7,541 bases of DNA from Verrucomicrobia bacterium TMED44 (lineage in GTDB: Bacteria > Verrucomicrobiota > Verrucomicrobiia > Opitutales > Seribacteraceae): assembly GCA_002168015.1 (NCBI GenBank), contig NHCX01000004.1:1-7541 (forward strand). The letters are read 5' to 3'. Below the pieces are notes generated by a model. The model was not told the DNA's origin, ran no database searches, and saw only the letters and a list, made by a program, of their open reading frames with translations. Positions within the stretch are counted from its first letter, which is position 1. The number at the start of each line of letters is the position of its first letter. Position numbers and translations under genes: made by a program. Positions 1 through 7,247 of this stretch are shown piece after piece.

Positions 1-64
<64 letters not shown>

Positions 65-73
65 TTTCAGGTC

Positions 74-3000
74 TTACGCGTCTCGGACAAAGATTTTGGC
101 ATTTCCTTGAAAAACAGCTTCGGCGAGATCCAAATGAGCGGGTGCAGCGGTAGGCTCGGCAGCTCCGGGGGCGGATGCCTGACCTGCAACCAAAACGGCA
201 ATCTTTCCGTAAAGATTAATATTTTCACCGTCCGACGGAGAAAGTACTTCACCTTCATTTAACCAACGACGTAACTGCATTTGGTTCCAACTGTTGTAAG
301 GTTCCTTCGCTCCCAAAAGATTTTCCGCAAACCTCATCGCGGCAGTCTTCCATAGACTACCGGATAATTCCGGAGATTCTGTCATGATTTGCTGCATGGA
401 TTCTGTACTTAACCAAAGGGCAGTCACCGTTGAGTCAGCAACTACATTTGCAGTTCTTGGAACTCCTCCCAGTACGGCCATTTCTCCAATCACAGCTCCA
501 CGCCCCATGATATCAACCACAAGATCACCAATGGAAACTTTTACACTCCCCCGGGTGATAACAACCATCCCATCTCCGTCATCTCCCTGTTTCATTAAGG
601 TATCTCCATTATTGAAAGATTTAGTCTCGGATGCGTCAATAATTTTGGAAATTAACTCTTCCGGTAATCCCTTTAACCAGTTGACTTCGCGCAGAACCTC
701 TTCTGGCTCGGGAAGTCTCAATTCCATCGAGCTTTCCATCACTGTTTTCATCCGTTCTTCAACTGCAGTGATCATTCGCGCGGCCTCATCGGCCTCCAGC
801 ATGCCTTCAGACTTTAATTTTTTGATCGTATTACGCTCATGATTTAAAACAGACCGGATTGCATCTTTGGTCTCGATCCCGACGGTAGCCTCAGGATAGT
901 TCTCGTGCATATTGCGGATAAATTCCAAACCTTTTAATCGATTCTGCCGAATTTCGTCCTTTAACAGTCGCGAAGACTTTCCGAGTTTTTCTGGATCCCC
1001 ACTATCATCAAGTTCCTTAACCATGGAATCGACCATCTTGGCCATTTCCTGCTGTGCCACGACAAAGGCTTTGGACGCATCGTAACTGACGGTAATTTTG
1101 TCCGAAAAATACTTTTTCAAAATTGGAACATCCCGAATCGCCTCCGTAATTTTACTCACTCCGCAAATTCGGTCTAAATAATCTCGGTCATTCAGTGGCG
1201 CTTTTCCTTGCAGGTCGAGAAACTCGCTTAAATTATTGTCGAGTTGTGCTACAGCACGGGCACTGAGAAGACCAGCCCGGAACTGTGCCCAGTAACTACT
1301 TCGTTCCTTTTCCAACAGGCGACGGCGGGTTTCCGCAAGCGTATCCATTTGCTCTAATTCATCAGCGGTCAAAGGATAAGCGACTGGTTCTGGTAAATAA
1401 TCTCTGACTAATCCCCAGTTTGCCCCGCTGAGGAAGCGGTCATCTTTAAGTAAATCCATTTCTTGCTCGCAGTCTTCGGCCACGTTGCCCGAAGCATTGG
1501 AAAACATTAATTTTTTGACCGCAGGCAGTTCAGTAAGTCCAAGAGCATTAACCAATGGCTTCACGGTCGTCGCATTCACCAAAAGGGTGAGCAGCACAAT
1601 TCCGGAAATCAGGAATAGAAATTGGTCTCGTACACGGGAGGAAATTCCGATCAGGGAAGCCTGGGCCACCGCCCCGTCTCCTTCACCTACAATGACCACC
1701 ACCTTATCTCCTTTGCTTAATTCATCCCTTATTTTGGCTGCATCCTGCGATGTTTTACTGCCCAGGTTTTGATTTGCTTTTTCTGTGTCCTGAGAAATAG
1801 CCACCACTTTTCCACCACTTACCTCTACCCTAGCTTGGGCAAGAGAAACCCCTTGGTAAAAGTTTATATCCTTGGTGCCTTGGATTTTGTTGGCCTGGCT
1901 CTTATCTAGCACAAAAACAGAAGTGGTTTCCTGCTTATATCCTTCTCCACCTGCCTCCAGAGCAAAATCGTATCGTAAATGTTCGGAATAAACAACCAAG
2001 GCCAAGGCCAGTCCAATCGCCCCGCGCAAAGCTCCCCACCAAACAACAATTGCATCTTTGGAGGGCAACCCATATCCAGCCTTTTTCATTAAAGGATAGA
2101 AGACCCCCATATTGATGGCCCGGACAATATGAATAGACAAGTAAACCAGGCCGAGAATCACAAAATCCATACCGGTAGGATTGGCGTTTTGGGCAATCAC
2201 CACACCAACCACAATAAAGATGATCACATTGGCGACAAAAGCCACCAACTCCCAAAATTCATGCATAAAATGCTCAACCTCAGGGCTAATTCGAGTCCGC
2301 CCGATTCCCGCCATCACAATTCCAAGGGCTACAAGACCTAAAACTCCTGAAACATGAAAGAAGTGCTCGCAAATGAAGAAAACGGCATAAGAGGTGACTA
2401 GTACCACCGTTATTTCAATCATTGGATCATTGAAGACTTTTCTTACCCAAAGAATTGCGACCAATCCCAAAAGGACCCCGATCAGTCCACCAGCCGCTCC
2501 GATTTTACCAAAACCAATGGCCGCACTCCCAATAAAGGCACCTGTTCCCAAAAAAGGCTCAGCCGCAGTAACCACTCCAAAGAGTAAAACAAAAGCAACG
2601 ATAGCGGTACCATCATTAAGAAGAGACTCTCCCTCAATGAGAGTACCTAGCTTTTTACTCGCTCCCAATTCTTTTAATAAAGCCACCACCGCGACCGGGT
2701 CAGTGGCACTGACCACCGCCCCAAAAAGCATGGAGGCCAGAAAGAGGAAGGCTCCCGCTTCCACATTCCATTCGGAAAGGACGCCTCCTTCGCCACCAAA
2801 AATTTGTACCATTCCATAAAAAGCCATACCCGACATCACGGTGGCGGTAACAATACCCGGACCTGCGAGGTAAAACGCATTGGCAAAAGATTTTTTAAAG
2901 GTGTGCACATCGAGGGCAAATCCCGCCTCAAAGATGAGGATGGGTAGAAAAACATATAAAATGAGATGCCCGTCGAGATTACCGCCCCAGGTGATAGCCC

Positions 3001-3277
3001 CGCTAAGCGTGTCAATGAACTTGGCAATAAACCCCTCGGCCATCTCGGTATGTCCTCCCTCATGGGCATGTCCGCCATGAGGTCCATATGCCCGGTTTAA
3101 GGCTCCCATCGCTAAACCGATTAACAGCAATAACACCGTAAAGGGTAAGGGAACCTTTTGCAGAAAGTGCCGGGTGGCAGCCCCAATGACCAAGGAGACA
3201 ATCAGAAAGAAAAGTCCGTATAAATAATCATGGCCACCGGAACCGGAGGCGAGAACGATTGGCATCATTGTATTCAT
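74..3277 (-). CDS. SOS1-like Na+/H+ antiporter (CPA1/NHE family) with C-terminal cyclic-nucleotide-binding domain
   Basis: This 1067-residue inner-membrane protein should exchange cytoplasmic Na+ (or K+) for H+. About 13 membrane segments span residues 18-430 and 550-572. CPA1 signatures are present: SATDPVAV (190-197), ESLLNDG with the ion-binding Asn221-Asp222 pair (217-223), and WWGALRGAIGLALAL with Arg418 (413-427). A cytosolic helical region (about 590-860, including a RRRLLEKERSSYWAQF stretch) resembles SOS1 and sperm NHE. A cyclic-nucleotide-binding domain follows (about 868-990); its phosphate-binding cassette GEMAVLGGVPRTA (931-943) keeps Glu932 and Arg941. There is no voltage-sensor domain, so the layout is closer to plant SOS1 than to SLC9C. 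Unusual parts are a His-rich loop (66-77) and a hydrophilic insertion of about 115 residues before the last membrane segment. The ATG lies 17 bases after the FecR gene's stop, without a clear Shine-Dalgarno site; ATGs at codons 4 and 5 are alternatives. Substrate and ligand identity are inferred. Confidence 0.93.
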   Translation of the reverse strand: MNTMMPIVLASGSGGHDYLYGLFFLIVSLVIGAATRHFLQKVPLPFTVLLLLIGLAMGALNRAYGPHGGHAHEGGHTEMAEGFIAKFIDTLSGAITWGGNLDGHLILYVFLPILIFEAGFALDVHTFKKSFANAFYLAGPGIVTATVMSGMAFYGMVQIFGGEGGVLSEWNVEAGAFLFLASMLFGAVVSATDPVAVVALLKELGASKKLGTLIEGESLLNDGTAIVAFVLLFGVVTAAEPFLGTGAFIGSAAIGFGKIGAAGGLIGVLLGLVAILWVRKVFNDPMIEITVVLVTSYAVFFICEHFFHVSGVLGLVALGIVMAGIGRTRISPEVEHFMHEFWELVAFVANVIIFIVVGVVIAQNANPTGMDFVILGLVYLSIHIVRAINMGVFYPLMKKAGYGLPSKDAIVVWWGALRGAIGLALALVVYSEHLRYDFALEAGGEGYKQETTSVFVLDKSQANKIQGTKDINFYQGVSLAQARVEVSGGKVVAISQDTEKANQNLGSKTSQDAAKIRDELSKGDKVVVIVGEGDGAVAQASLIGISSRVRDQFLFLISGIVLLTLLVNATTVKPLVNALGLTELPAVKKLMFSNASGNVAEDCEQEMDLLKDDRFLSGANWGLVRDYLPEPVAYPLTADELEQMDTLAETRRRLLEKERSSYWAQFRAGLLSARAVAQLDNNLSEFLDLQGKAPLNDRDYLDRICGVSKITEAIRDVPILKKYFSDKITVSYDASKAFVVAQQEMAKMVDSMVKELDDSGDPEKLGKSSRLLKDEIRQNRLKGLEFIRNMHENYPEATVGIETKDAIRSVLNHERNTIKKLKSEGMLEADEAARMITAVEERMKTVMESSMELRLPEPEEVLREVNWLKGLPEELISKIIDASETKSFNNGDTLMKQGDDGDGMVVITRGSVKVSIGDLVVDIMGRGAVIGEMAVLGGVPRTANVVADSTVTALWLSTESMQQIMTESPELSGSLWKTAAMRFAENLLGAKEPYNSWNQMQLRRWLNEGEVLSPSDGENINLYGKIAVLVAGQASAPGAAEPTAAPAHLDLAEAVFQGNAKIFVRDA

Positions 3278-3294
3278 ATTTCTATTTTAAACTT

Positions 3295-4326
3295 TCAATT
3301 TTCTAGGTTATTTTTTCGCAGAAGACGAGAAGGAAAAGGACGGGGGGAAGCCTCCTCAGGCACAGTTTCCACAACCGCTTCTATCGGTTCTGCGGGTCCC
3401 ACCGGTGGGGTCTTTACAGACTTTTGAGTGATCTTCTTTAGTTCTTTGGTGACTTCAGGGGAAACAGGCCTATTTACATCCTCTCCAAATCTTCGCGGAG
3501 CCCGTCCAAGTAGTTCAGTAAGTGGATCAATTTCCGGAACTGAGTATCCTTGATCATTTGTTTCAATTGACAAATTTTTCTGAGACTTTGGATCTGAATC
3601 ATTTGAATTTGAGTTATTTTCAACAATCTCAAAACTGTCTGAATCCTTGGAATCACCAACTTCCGCATTAAAAGACTTTCCAATTGCCTGTTCCTGTTGC
3701 TTCGCAATATTTTTGAGGGAGTTCTCAAGGGATGGAGCATTGGGAAAAGCAGACAGGAGGAAGGAGGAAGAAATTAGTTTCTCTAAATTAATATTAATTT
3801 TCTTTCCAAAGCCCCGATCACCTGGCATCAGAAAGCACAATTCTCCAGGCATCACCTCCGTGCTTAAATTCTCAGCCCCAAGAACCTGCAATCGAAACCG
3901 GCCTAAAACACCAACAATTTTACATCCACCATTTGTACCCACTTCAACAAGGCAGGTTCCCGCTCCTGAAATCGATAAAGAAACTTCCGGGCATTTTAGC
4001 GTGACTGCATGTTCAATCTTGCGCGATTGAATCATTACCGATCCAGCATTCAGGACAACTCCATCCTCCTCAATTGTAAAATTTGTTTGCGATCCAAATC
4101 TAAAGTTTGAACCGGGCACCATTGTCTCCAACCCACCTTTTGTTCGGACCGAAATTGTTTGATCCATCGGCAGGTAACTTGCCCGACTTAGAGGAACTTT
4201 CTCTCCTGTGGATCCGGTGGTTAAAGCGCCTTCCCCAAGAGAAACCAATAACAAATGCGATGACTGAGCTTTGAGTAAACCAGAAGAGAAGAACAGTCCG
4301 ATAGTGAAGAATAATTTCCAATCCAT
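3295..4326 (-). CDS. Secreted FecR-domain protein
   Basis: This 343-residue protein has an N-terminal signal peptide with a hydrophobic core at about 5-18 and likely cleavage after Ala20. Residues about 45-175 form a FecR-like beta-rich domain: SVRTKGGLETMVPGSNFRFG (59-78), then VVLNAGSVMIQ (90-100), a pattern seen in FecR domains where a charged or polar edge strand leads into the 'lNaG-v.v' strand. Residues about 195-345 are low-complexity, rich in Ser, Asn, Asp, Glu and Pro, and probably disordered, ending in a Pro-rich basic tail. No membrane helix is seen beyond the signal, so it is probably not the inner-membrane anti-sigma type of FecR; a periplasmic or surface role is more likely. It sits 42 bases after the beta-barrel gene and 17 bases before the antiporter, suggesting one transcript. 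It has four Cys in the mature domain (112, 125, 135, 164). No Shine-Dalgarno site precedes the ATG. Precise function is unknown. Confidence 0.8.
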   Translation of the reverse strand: MDWKLFFTIGLFFSSGLLKAQSSHLLLVSLGEGALTTGSTGEKVPLSRASYLPMDQTISVRTKGGLETMVPGSNFRFGSQTNFTIEEDGVVLNAGSVMIQSRKIEHAVTLKCPEVSLSISGAGTCLVEVGTNGGCKIVGVLGRFRLQVLGAENLSTEVMPGELCFLMPGDRGFGKKININLEKLISSSFLLSAFPNAPSLENSLKNIAKQQEQAIGKSFNAEVGDSKDSDSFEIVENNSNSNDSDPKSQKNLSIETNDQGYSVPEIDPLTELLGRAPRRFGEDVNRPVSPEVTKELKKITQKSVKTPPVGPAEPIEAVVETVPEEASPRPFPSRLLRKNNLEN

Positions 4327-4355
4327 GATTTAATGATCAAAAGGAAGATATTTAA

Positions 4356-4370
4356 GAAGGTCAAACCTTC
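4356..4370 (-). repeat. Perfect 6-bp inverted repeat at the end of the beta-barrel gene
   Basis: GAAGGT and ACCTTC are perfect inverted copies separated by 3 bases, and overlap the stop codon of the beta-barrel gene (stop at 4371-4369). On the minus strand the hairpin is followed by TTAAATAT, not a U run, so it is at most a weak terminator or an RNA-processing or stability element between the beta-barrel and FecR genes. Confidence 0.4.
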
Positions 4371-5517
4371 AAAATTGATAATTTCCACTGACGGCAATTC
4401 CAAGGTCTTGTGCATTGAAATCGTCGATACTATCCGAATCCATCGAAAAATAAGTCCAAAAAGCCTGAACCCCAAACCATTCATTCCATTGATAAATCAG
4501 GCTTGCCCCACCAGAAAACAAGTAATCCAAACGACCAAGATTCGGGGAAACAGAGTAATTCGTTCGGTTAATGGAAACTCGGGGCATAAATGTCCACTTT
4601 TTATTTTCCCCAAATGAATGAATATAACTTAGGGAAAGAGAATTCTGGTAATTATTACCACTATCCGCAAAGATACCCGCAGCAGGGAAAATATTGACCG
4701 CCGTCATATCTGACCACCGGATCATGGTTTCCAAAATTAAAAAAGATTCTTCCGTTAGGGGAAAAAGCTTCTGGATGGAAAGAGATGGAGAGATGGAGTC
4801 AAACGCTCGATCTCCACTCTTCAGGTTGTACAACACATTGTAATCCAAAGAAACCCCCACAGTGAAATCCTTGGGTAATCCGAACTGTAAATCTCCTTTT
4901 GCCATGGCAAAACGATAATCCAGCAAACCAGAATATTCTTCAAAGTTTGCCCATTGCATGAAAAGGTCAATCCCTGGAATCATCGTAACATACTCACCCA
5001 GCTTTGTCTGCGAACCGGACACGCCCATTCCCACACTCGACTCAAACACACCAGAGTTTTCCGCAAGTGAGCTTTTTTGACGAAGCACATTACTCGTACG
5101 GTAAGTACGCAATCCCACTTGTGCAGTAATGTCCAAGTTCAAAGCTTTACTATTATCCGAGACTGCTGAGGGTGCTGATTCACTCTCAGAAGAATCTTCG
5201 ATTTGTTTGAATTGTGCCTCCAATCCATTTTCAGGTCGTGGAATAGCAAGCGGAGGCGAATTCTTCAGCGATCCCAGGGGTGTACCCGGTATTGGCTCGG
5301 ATATTCTCACGGGGGTGGGATATACGGTTTCTTTCAGGTCGGACTCTTCAGACTGGTTTATATCAACTGCAACGGTCAGGGGAGCCCCCACCTCAACAAT
5401 TTCCTGCACCCCTAAATTTGTACTAAAATTCGATTTATCTGAAGCGGATGAATTGACTTCCTGTGCGAACAAAGCAAGAGGAATCAAAAAAATTATAAAA
5501 AGAGCAGGCAACTTCAT
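4369..5517 (-). CDS. Outer-membrane beta-barrel protein with N-terminal Ser/Glu/Pro-rich linker
   Basis: This 382-residue protein starts with a typical signal peptide (hydrophobic core about 4-17, cleavage near Ala18-Gln19). Residues about 19-125 are a low-complexity linker rich in Ser, Glu and Pro. From about 127 to the end, alternating polar/hydrophobic stretches with aromatic girdle residues (for example LDITAQVGLRTYR, GVSLDYNVLYNL, MPRVSINRTNYSV, FGVQAFWTYFSM) indicate a barrel of roughly 12-14 strands. The last residues GIAVSGNYQF end in Phe, the classic C-terminal signal for Bam-mediated insertion. It resembles the loosely defined putative beta-barrel porin group (BBP2-type), but no specific family is certain. 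It lies between the surface-protein remnant (53 bases upstream) and the FecR gene (42 bases downstream). It could be a porin or an export/anchoring partner for the FecR-type surface protein; the latter is inferred from position only. No Shine-Dalgarno site is visible. Confidence 0.83.
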   Translation of the reverse strand: MKLPALFIIFLIPLALFAQEVNSSASDKSNFSTNLGVQEIVEVGAPLTVAVDINQSEESDLKETVYPTPVRISEPIPGTPLGSLKNSPPLAIPRPENGLEAQFKQIEDSSESESAPSAVSDNSKALNLDITAQVGLRTYRTSNVLRQKSSLAENSGVFESSVGMGVSGSQTKLGEYVTMIPGIDLFMQWANFEEYSGLLDYRFAMAKGDLQFGLPKDFTVGVSLDYNVLYNLKSGDRAFDSISPSLSIQKLFPLTEESFLILETMIRWSDMTAVNIFPAAGIFADSGNNYQNSLSLSYIHSFGENKKWTFMPRVSINRTNYSVSPNLGRLDYLFSGGASLIYQWNEWFGVQAFWTYFSMDSDSIDDFNAQDLGIAVSGNYQF

Positions 5518-5570
5518 ATCGTGTCAGGTGTGGGTGAAGAATTAAGTGAATATGGAAAAAAGTTACATTA

Positions 5571-6143
5571 TCATGGAAGTTTGCCAATCTTAATATTGCC
5601 ACCGAACTGATCAAAAGACACACGATCAATCAGTGGATTCCCACCGGAGCGTATATTTTCGAGGAAATTCACCCTGCCCAACTGTTGGGTCTGAGGCACG
5701 GAGGTTCCAAAATTGGGATAGCGTCCGTCAATAGCACCTTTCAGTGAGTTAAGCTGGACCTGTGTGGCTGAAGGAAAATCGATATTCCGCAAACGGATTG
5801 TGGTCGCCTCCATGATCAGACTGGGAAGATTTTGACTCAGGTACAGGCCATCCACATGCAAATCACGGTTGGCCATGATCCGCACCTTTTCGCTCGTGCT
5901 TACTGTGAAGTTGCTTAATTGCACATCCCTCATGCTACGAATTGCTACTTCTCTCGCACTTTCCAATCGGGCACCTTGCAACAAAACATCTCCGCGGGCG
6001 GCCAATACCAATTCAGCAAGACTGGATTTGAAAGAGCTGCCATCCTGCATTTCCAAGGAATCCCCACTCATAAGAACCAAGCGTACATTTTTCGTGGAAT
6101 CTGTTGCAAATGAGAAGGAACCACGAAACCCAAGCGGAAACGG
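5571..6143 (-). pseudogene. 3' remnant of a FecR/haemagglutinin-type surface protein (beta-helix-like C-terminus)
   Basis: The frame is open from just after a TAA at 6146-6144 to the TGA at 5573-5571, about 190 codons. The protein text starts in mid-domain (GFRGSFSFATDSTKNVRLVL) with no signal peptide and no convincing start; the only early candidates are a TTG at 6080 and an internal ATG at 6071. It contains successive rungs of about 20 residues (EVAIRSMRDVQLSNFTV, KVRIMANRDLHVDGLYL, LIMEATTIRLRNIDF, QVQLNSLKGAIDG), as in right-handed beta-helix or filamentous haemagglutinin-like proteins. It ends with GRVNFLENIRSGGN and GGNIKIGKLP, which I recall as the conserved C-terminus of large FecR-domain proteins of Opitutae-type Verrucomicrobiota. 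The upstream two-thirds or more is missing and is replaced by a LamG fragment in another frame, so it is called a gene remnant. The fragment itself is not visibly mutated, so a recent deletion is possible, as is use of TTG to make a short protein. Confidence 0.7.
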
Positions 6144-6434
6144 TTATTAAATTTGCTGGATTCAGAGAGGTGGAATTTCCCAAATCAATATAATCATCGA
6201 CCCCATCGAAAAATAAGCCTGATTTCCTTGTCCGAAACGGTCTGCGGAGGCTGATGCTCCATAGACTGTTCCGTGGTTTCCATTGCCGGACATATCGGAC
6301 GCATTGCTGTCAAAGGGGTACCAAGCGACGAGTCCGTTTTTAAAATTCCCAGAGGCTGGTGTAAAAAGAAACAGGCATATAATTGCGAATTTCCACTCCC
6401 TTTGCTTTACGACTTTTTCATGAATTGCATTCAT
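6127..6434 (-). pseudogene. Truncated, frameshifted LamG (concanavalin-like) domain secreted protein
   Basis: Starting at ATG 6434-6432, the frame encodes a signal peptide (hydrophobic core FAIICLFLF, likely cleavage near PASG) and then the start of a LamG domain: NGLVAWYPFDSNASDMSGNG, NHGTVYGASASADRFGQGNQ, AYF. At a run of five T on the minus strand (6213-6209) the family pattern moves to the -1 frame: FDGVDDYIDLGNSTSLNPAN and LITVSAWV (6210 to about 6127). One extra T would restore a perfect LamG reading frame. Homology then stops after roughly half of the domain, and the DNA passes into the surface-protein remnant. So there are two lesions: a homopolymer frameshift and a truncation at the junction. 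The track frame can be extended to an ATG at 6479, but that extension lacks signal-peptide character, so 6434 is preferred. LamG domains usually bind carbohydrate or ligands on secreted proteins. Confidence 0.78.
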
Positions 6435-6587
6435 AGAAAAATAAAGATCATAAACCATCTTTCTTGCGTTAGGACACATAAATTTAGGGAAAAAAGGGAC
6501 TTATCGGACAAAAAACAAACCCTAGCCTTTAAGAGATTACTCTTCTTGGCAAGTACTTTTCTTACATAAAGAGGTCAGTCGAAATAA

Positions 6588-6671
6588 ATGTTTAAGGAAA
6601 TAAAATGTGAAATTAAATCAAAACTCGATCTTGCATCTTCTTTTGATGTCATTCATTTTAAAAACCTATGA
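6588..6671 (+). CDS. Possible 27-codon leader ORF overlapping the BamE-like gene
   Basis: ATG at 6588 opens a 27-residue frame, beginning MFKEIKCEIKSKLDL and ending HFKNL, that stops at TGA 6669-6671. The stop overlaps the next gene's start as ATGA, the usual arrangement for translational coupling. A GAGGT motif at 6571-6575, inside AAAGAGGT, lies 12 bases before the ATG; it is the only plausible Shine-Dalgarno match at any start in the window, though its spacing is long. The peptide is mildly amphipathic with no known domain. It could be a real small protein, a coupling leader, or chance in AT-rich DNA. Confidence 0.3.
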   Translation: MFKEIKCEIKSKLDLASSFDVIHFKNL

Positions 6672-7198
6672 AAGTTATTATTGTTAAAATTCTTCTTTCC
6701 ACCTCTATCCTCGCCGCTCAGAATAATGTATCCAATGCTGAACTGTCCAAGAAACTTGATTTGATTCTTCAAACGGTGCAAGACTTGGATGAAAGAGTAA
6801 CGAAATTGGAATCAGCAAATGTGGAAGTCAGGAAAGAAGTGGAGCAAGTAGCAAAATCTGCGGAGGAGGCAAAAAAAACAAGTAACTCTATCCCGGAAGT
6901 CCCCGAGGAGAAAAAATCATTTCTTCAAAAATTAGGAAATCAATTAAAGACTCAACAAACGCTCGATAGAGGACCGTGGACGAAAAGAGAATCTTGGAGA
7001 GAAATCCGCAAAAACATCTCTGCTTTTCAGGTTCGCAAAATCTTAGGTAACCCGACCAAGATAAAAAAATCGATCAATCCAAGAATTGATCAGACATTTC
7101 AGTATATTGGTGACTTAAATGCAGACGGAGTTATGGACAAGGGCACCGTATCATTTCATCGCGACCGTGTAATTGATTTCGATTCCCCTTTTGATTGA
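6668..7198 (+). CDS. Exported coiled-coil protein with C-terminal BamE/SmpA-like domain
   Basis: This 176-residue protein begins with a short signal-like segment (VIIVKILLSTSILAA, about 3-17; cleavage near 17 or after Ala24). Residues about 25-70 form a heptad coiled coil (LSKKLDLILQTVQDLDERVT and KLESANVEVRKEVEQVAK). After a Pro/Lys linker, residues about 109-174 match the SmpA/OmlA (BamE) pattern: SWREIRKNISAFQVRKILGN with P129, then the QTFQYIGD strand and GTVSFHRDRVIDFDSP. In the known family, BamE is a small lipoprotein of the outer-membrane assembly machine. Here there is no lipobox Cys, and the coiled coil is extra, so this is a BamE-fold relative and not BamE itself. An acidic NADGVMDKG loop sits where the beta-hairpin turns. 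No Shine-Dalgarno site precedes the ATG, but a small ORF overlaps it by ATGA. A terminator follows immediately. Confidence 0.75.
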   Translation: MKVIIVKILLSTSILAAQNNVSNAELSKKLDLILQTVQDLDERVTKLESANVEVRKEVEQVAKSAEEAKKTSNSIPEVPEEKKSFLQKLGNQLKTQQTLDRGPWTKRESWREIRKNISAFQVRKILGNPTKIKKSINPRIDQTFQYIGDLNADGVMDKGTVSFHRDRVIDFDSPFD

Positions 7199-7203
7199 TT
7201 TAA

Positions 7204-7244
7204 CCGCTTTGAATCAAGTTCTTCGCTTCAAAGTGGGAGTTTTT
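7204..7244 (+). terminator. Rho-independent terminator after the BamE-like gene
   Basis: CCGCTTTGAA (7204-7213) pairs with TTCAAAGTGG (7227-7236), giving ten base pairs with one G-U wobble and a 13-base loop. A run of five T (7240-7244) follows after three bases. It starts 5 bases past the stop codon of the BamE-like gene and insulates it from the porin promoter beginning at 7248. Confidence 0.75.
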
Positions 7245-7247
7245 GGC

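Noticed and set aside
384..842. Plus-strand ORF of 152 codons (and others at 1485-1772, 2129-2341, 2394-2819, 2880-3080)
   Set aside because: All are antisense to the clearly real antiporter gene, rich in Ser/Thr/Pro/Arg as expected of reverse-strand shadows, with no domain pattern.
3647..4030. Plus-strand ORF of 127 codons antisense to the FecR gene
   Set aside because: Shadow of a gene with a signal peptide and FecR pattern; no features of its own.
5129..5545. Plus-strand ORF of 138 codons antisense to the beta-barrel gene's linker
   Set aside because: Low-complexity linker on the other strand leaves an open frame; no start context or domain.
5571..6080. Intact 169-codon gene starting at TTG 6080
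   Set aside because: The same frame is open further upstream with matching family sequence, there is no signal peptide, and the product begins in mid-domain; a remnant explains this better.
6208..6214. Programmed -1 ribosomal frameshift in the LamG gene
   Set aside because: The zero-frame codons TAT TTT TCG do not form a proper X XXY YYZ slippery heptamer, and the domain is truncated soon after anyway.
6531..6544. AAGAG/CTCTT inverted repeat in the gap between divergent units
   Set aside because: Only five base pairs, A/T-rich, no T run in a suitable place; likely chance.
6273..6569. Plus-strand ORF of 98 codons
   Set aside because: Antisense to the LamG remnant and its signal peptide; no protein features.
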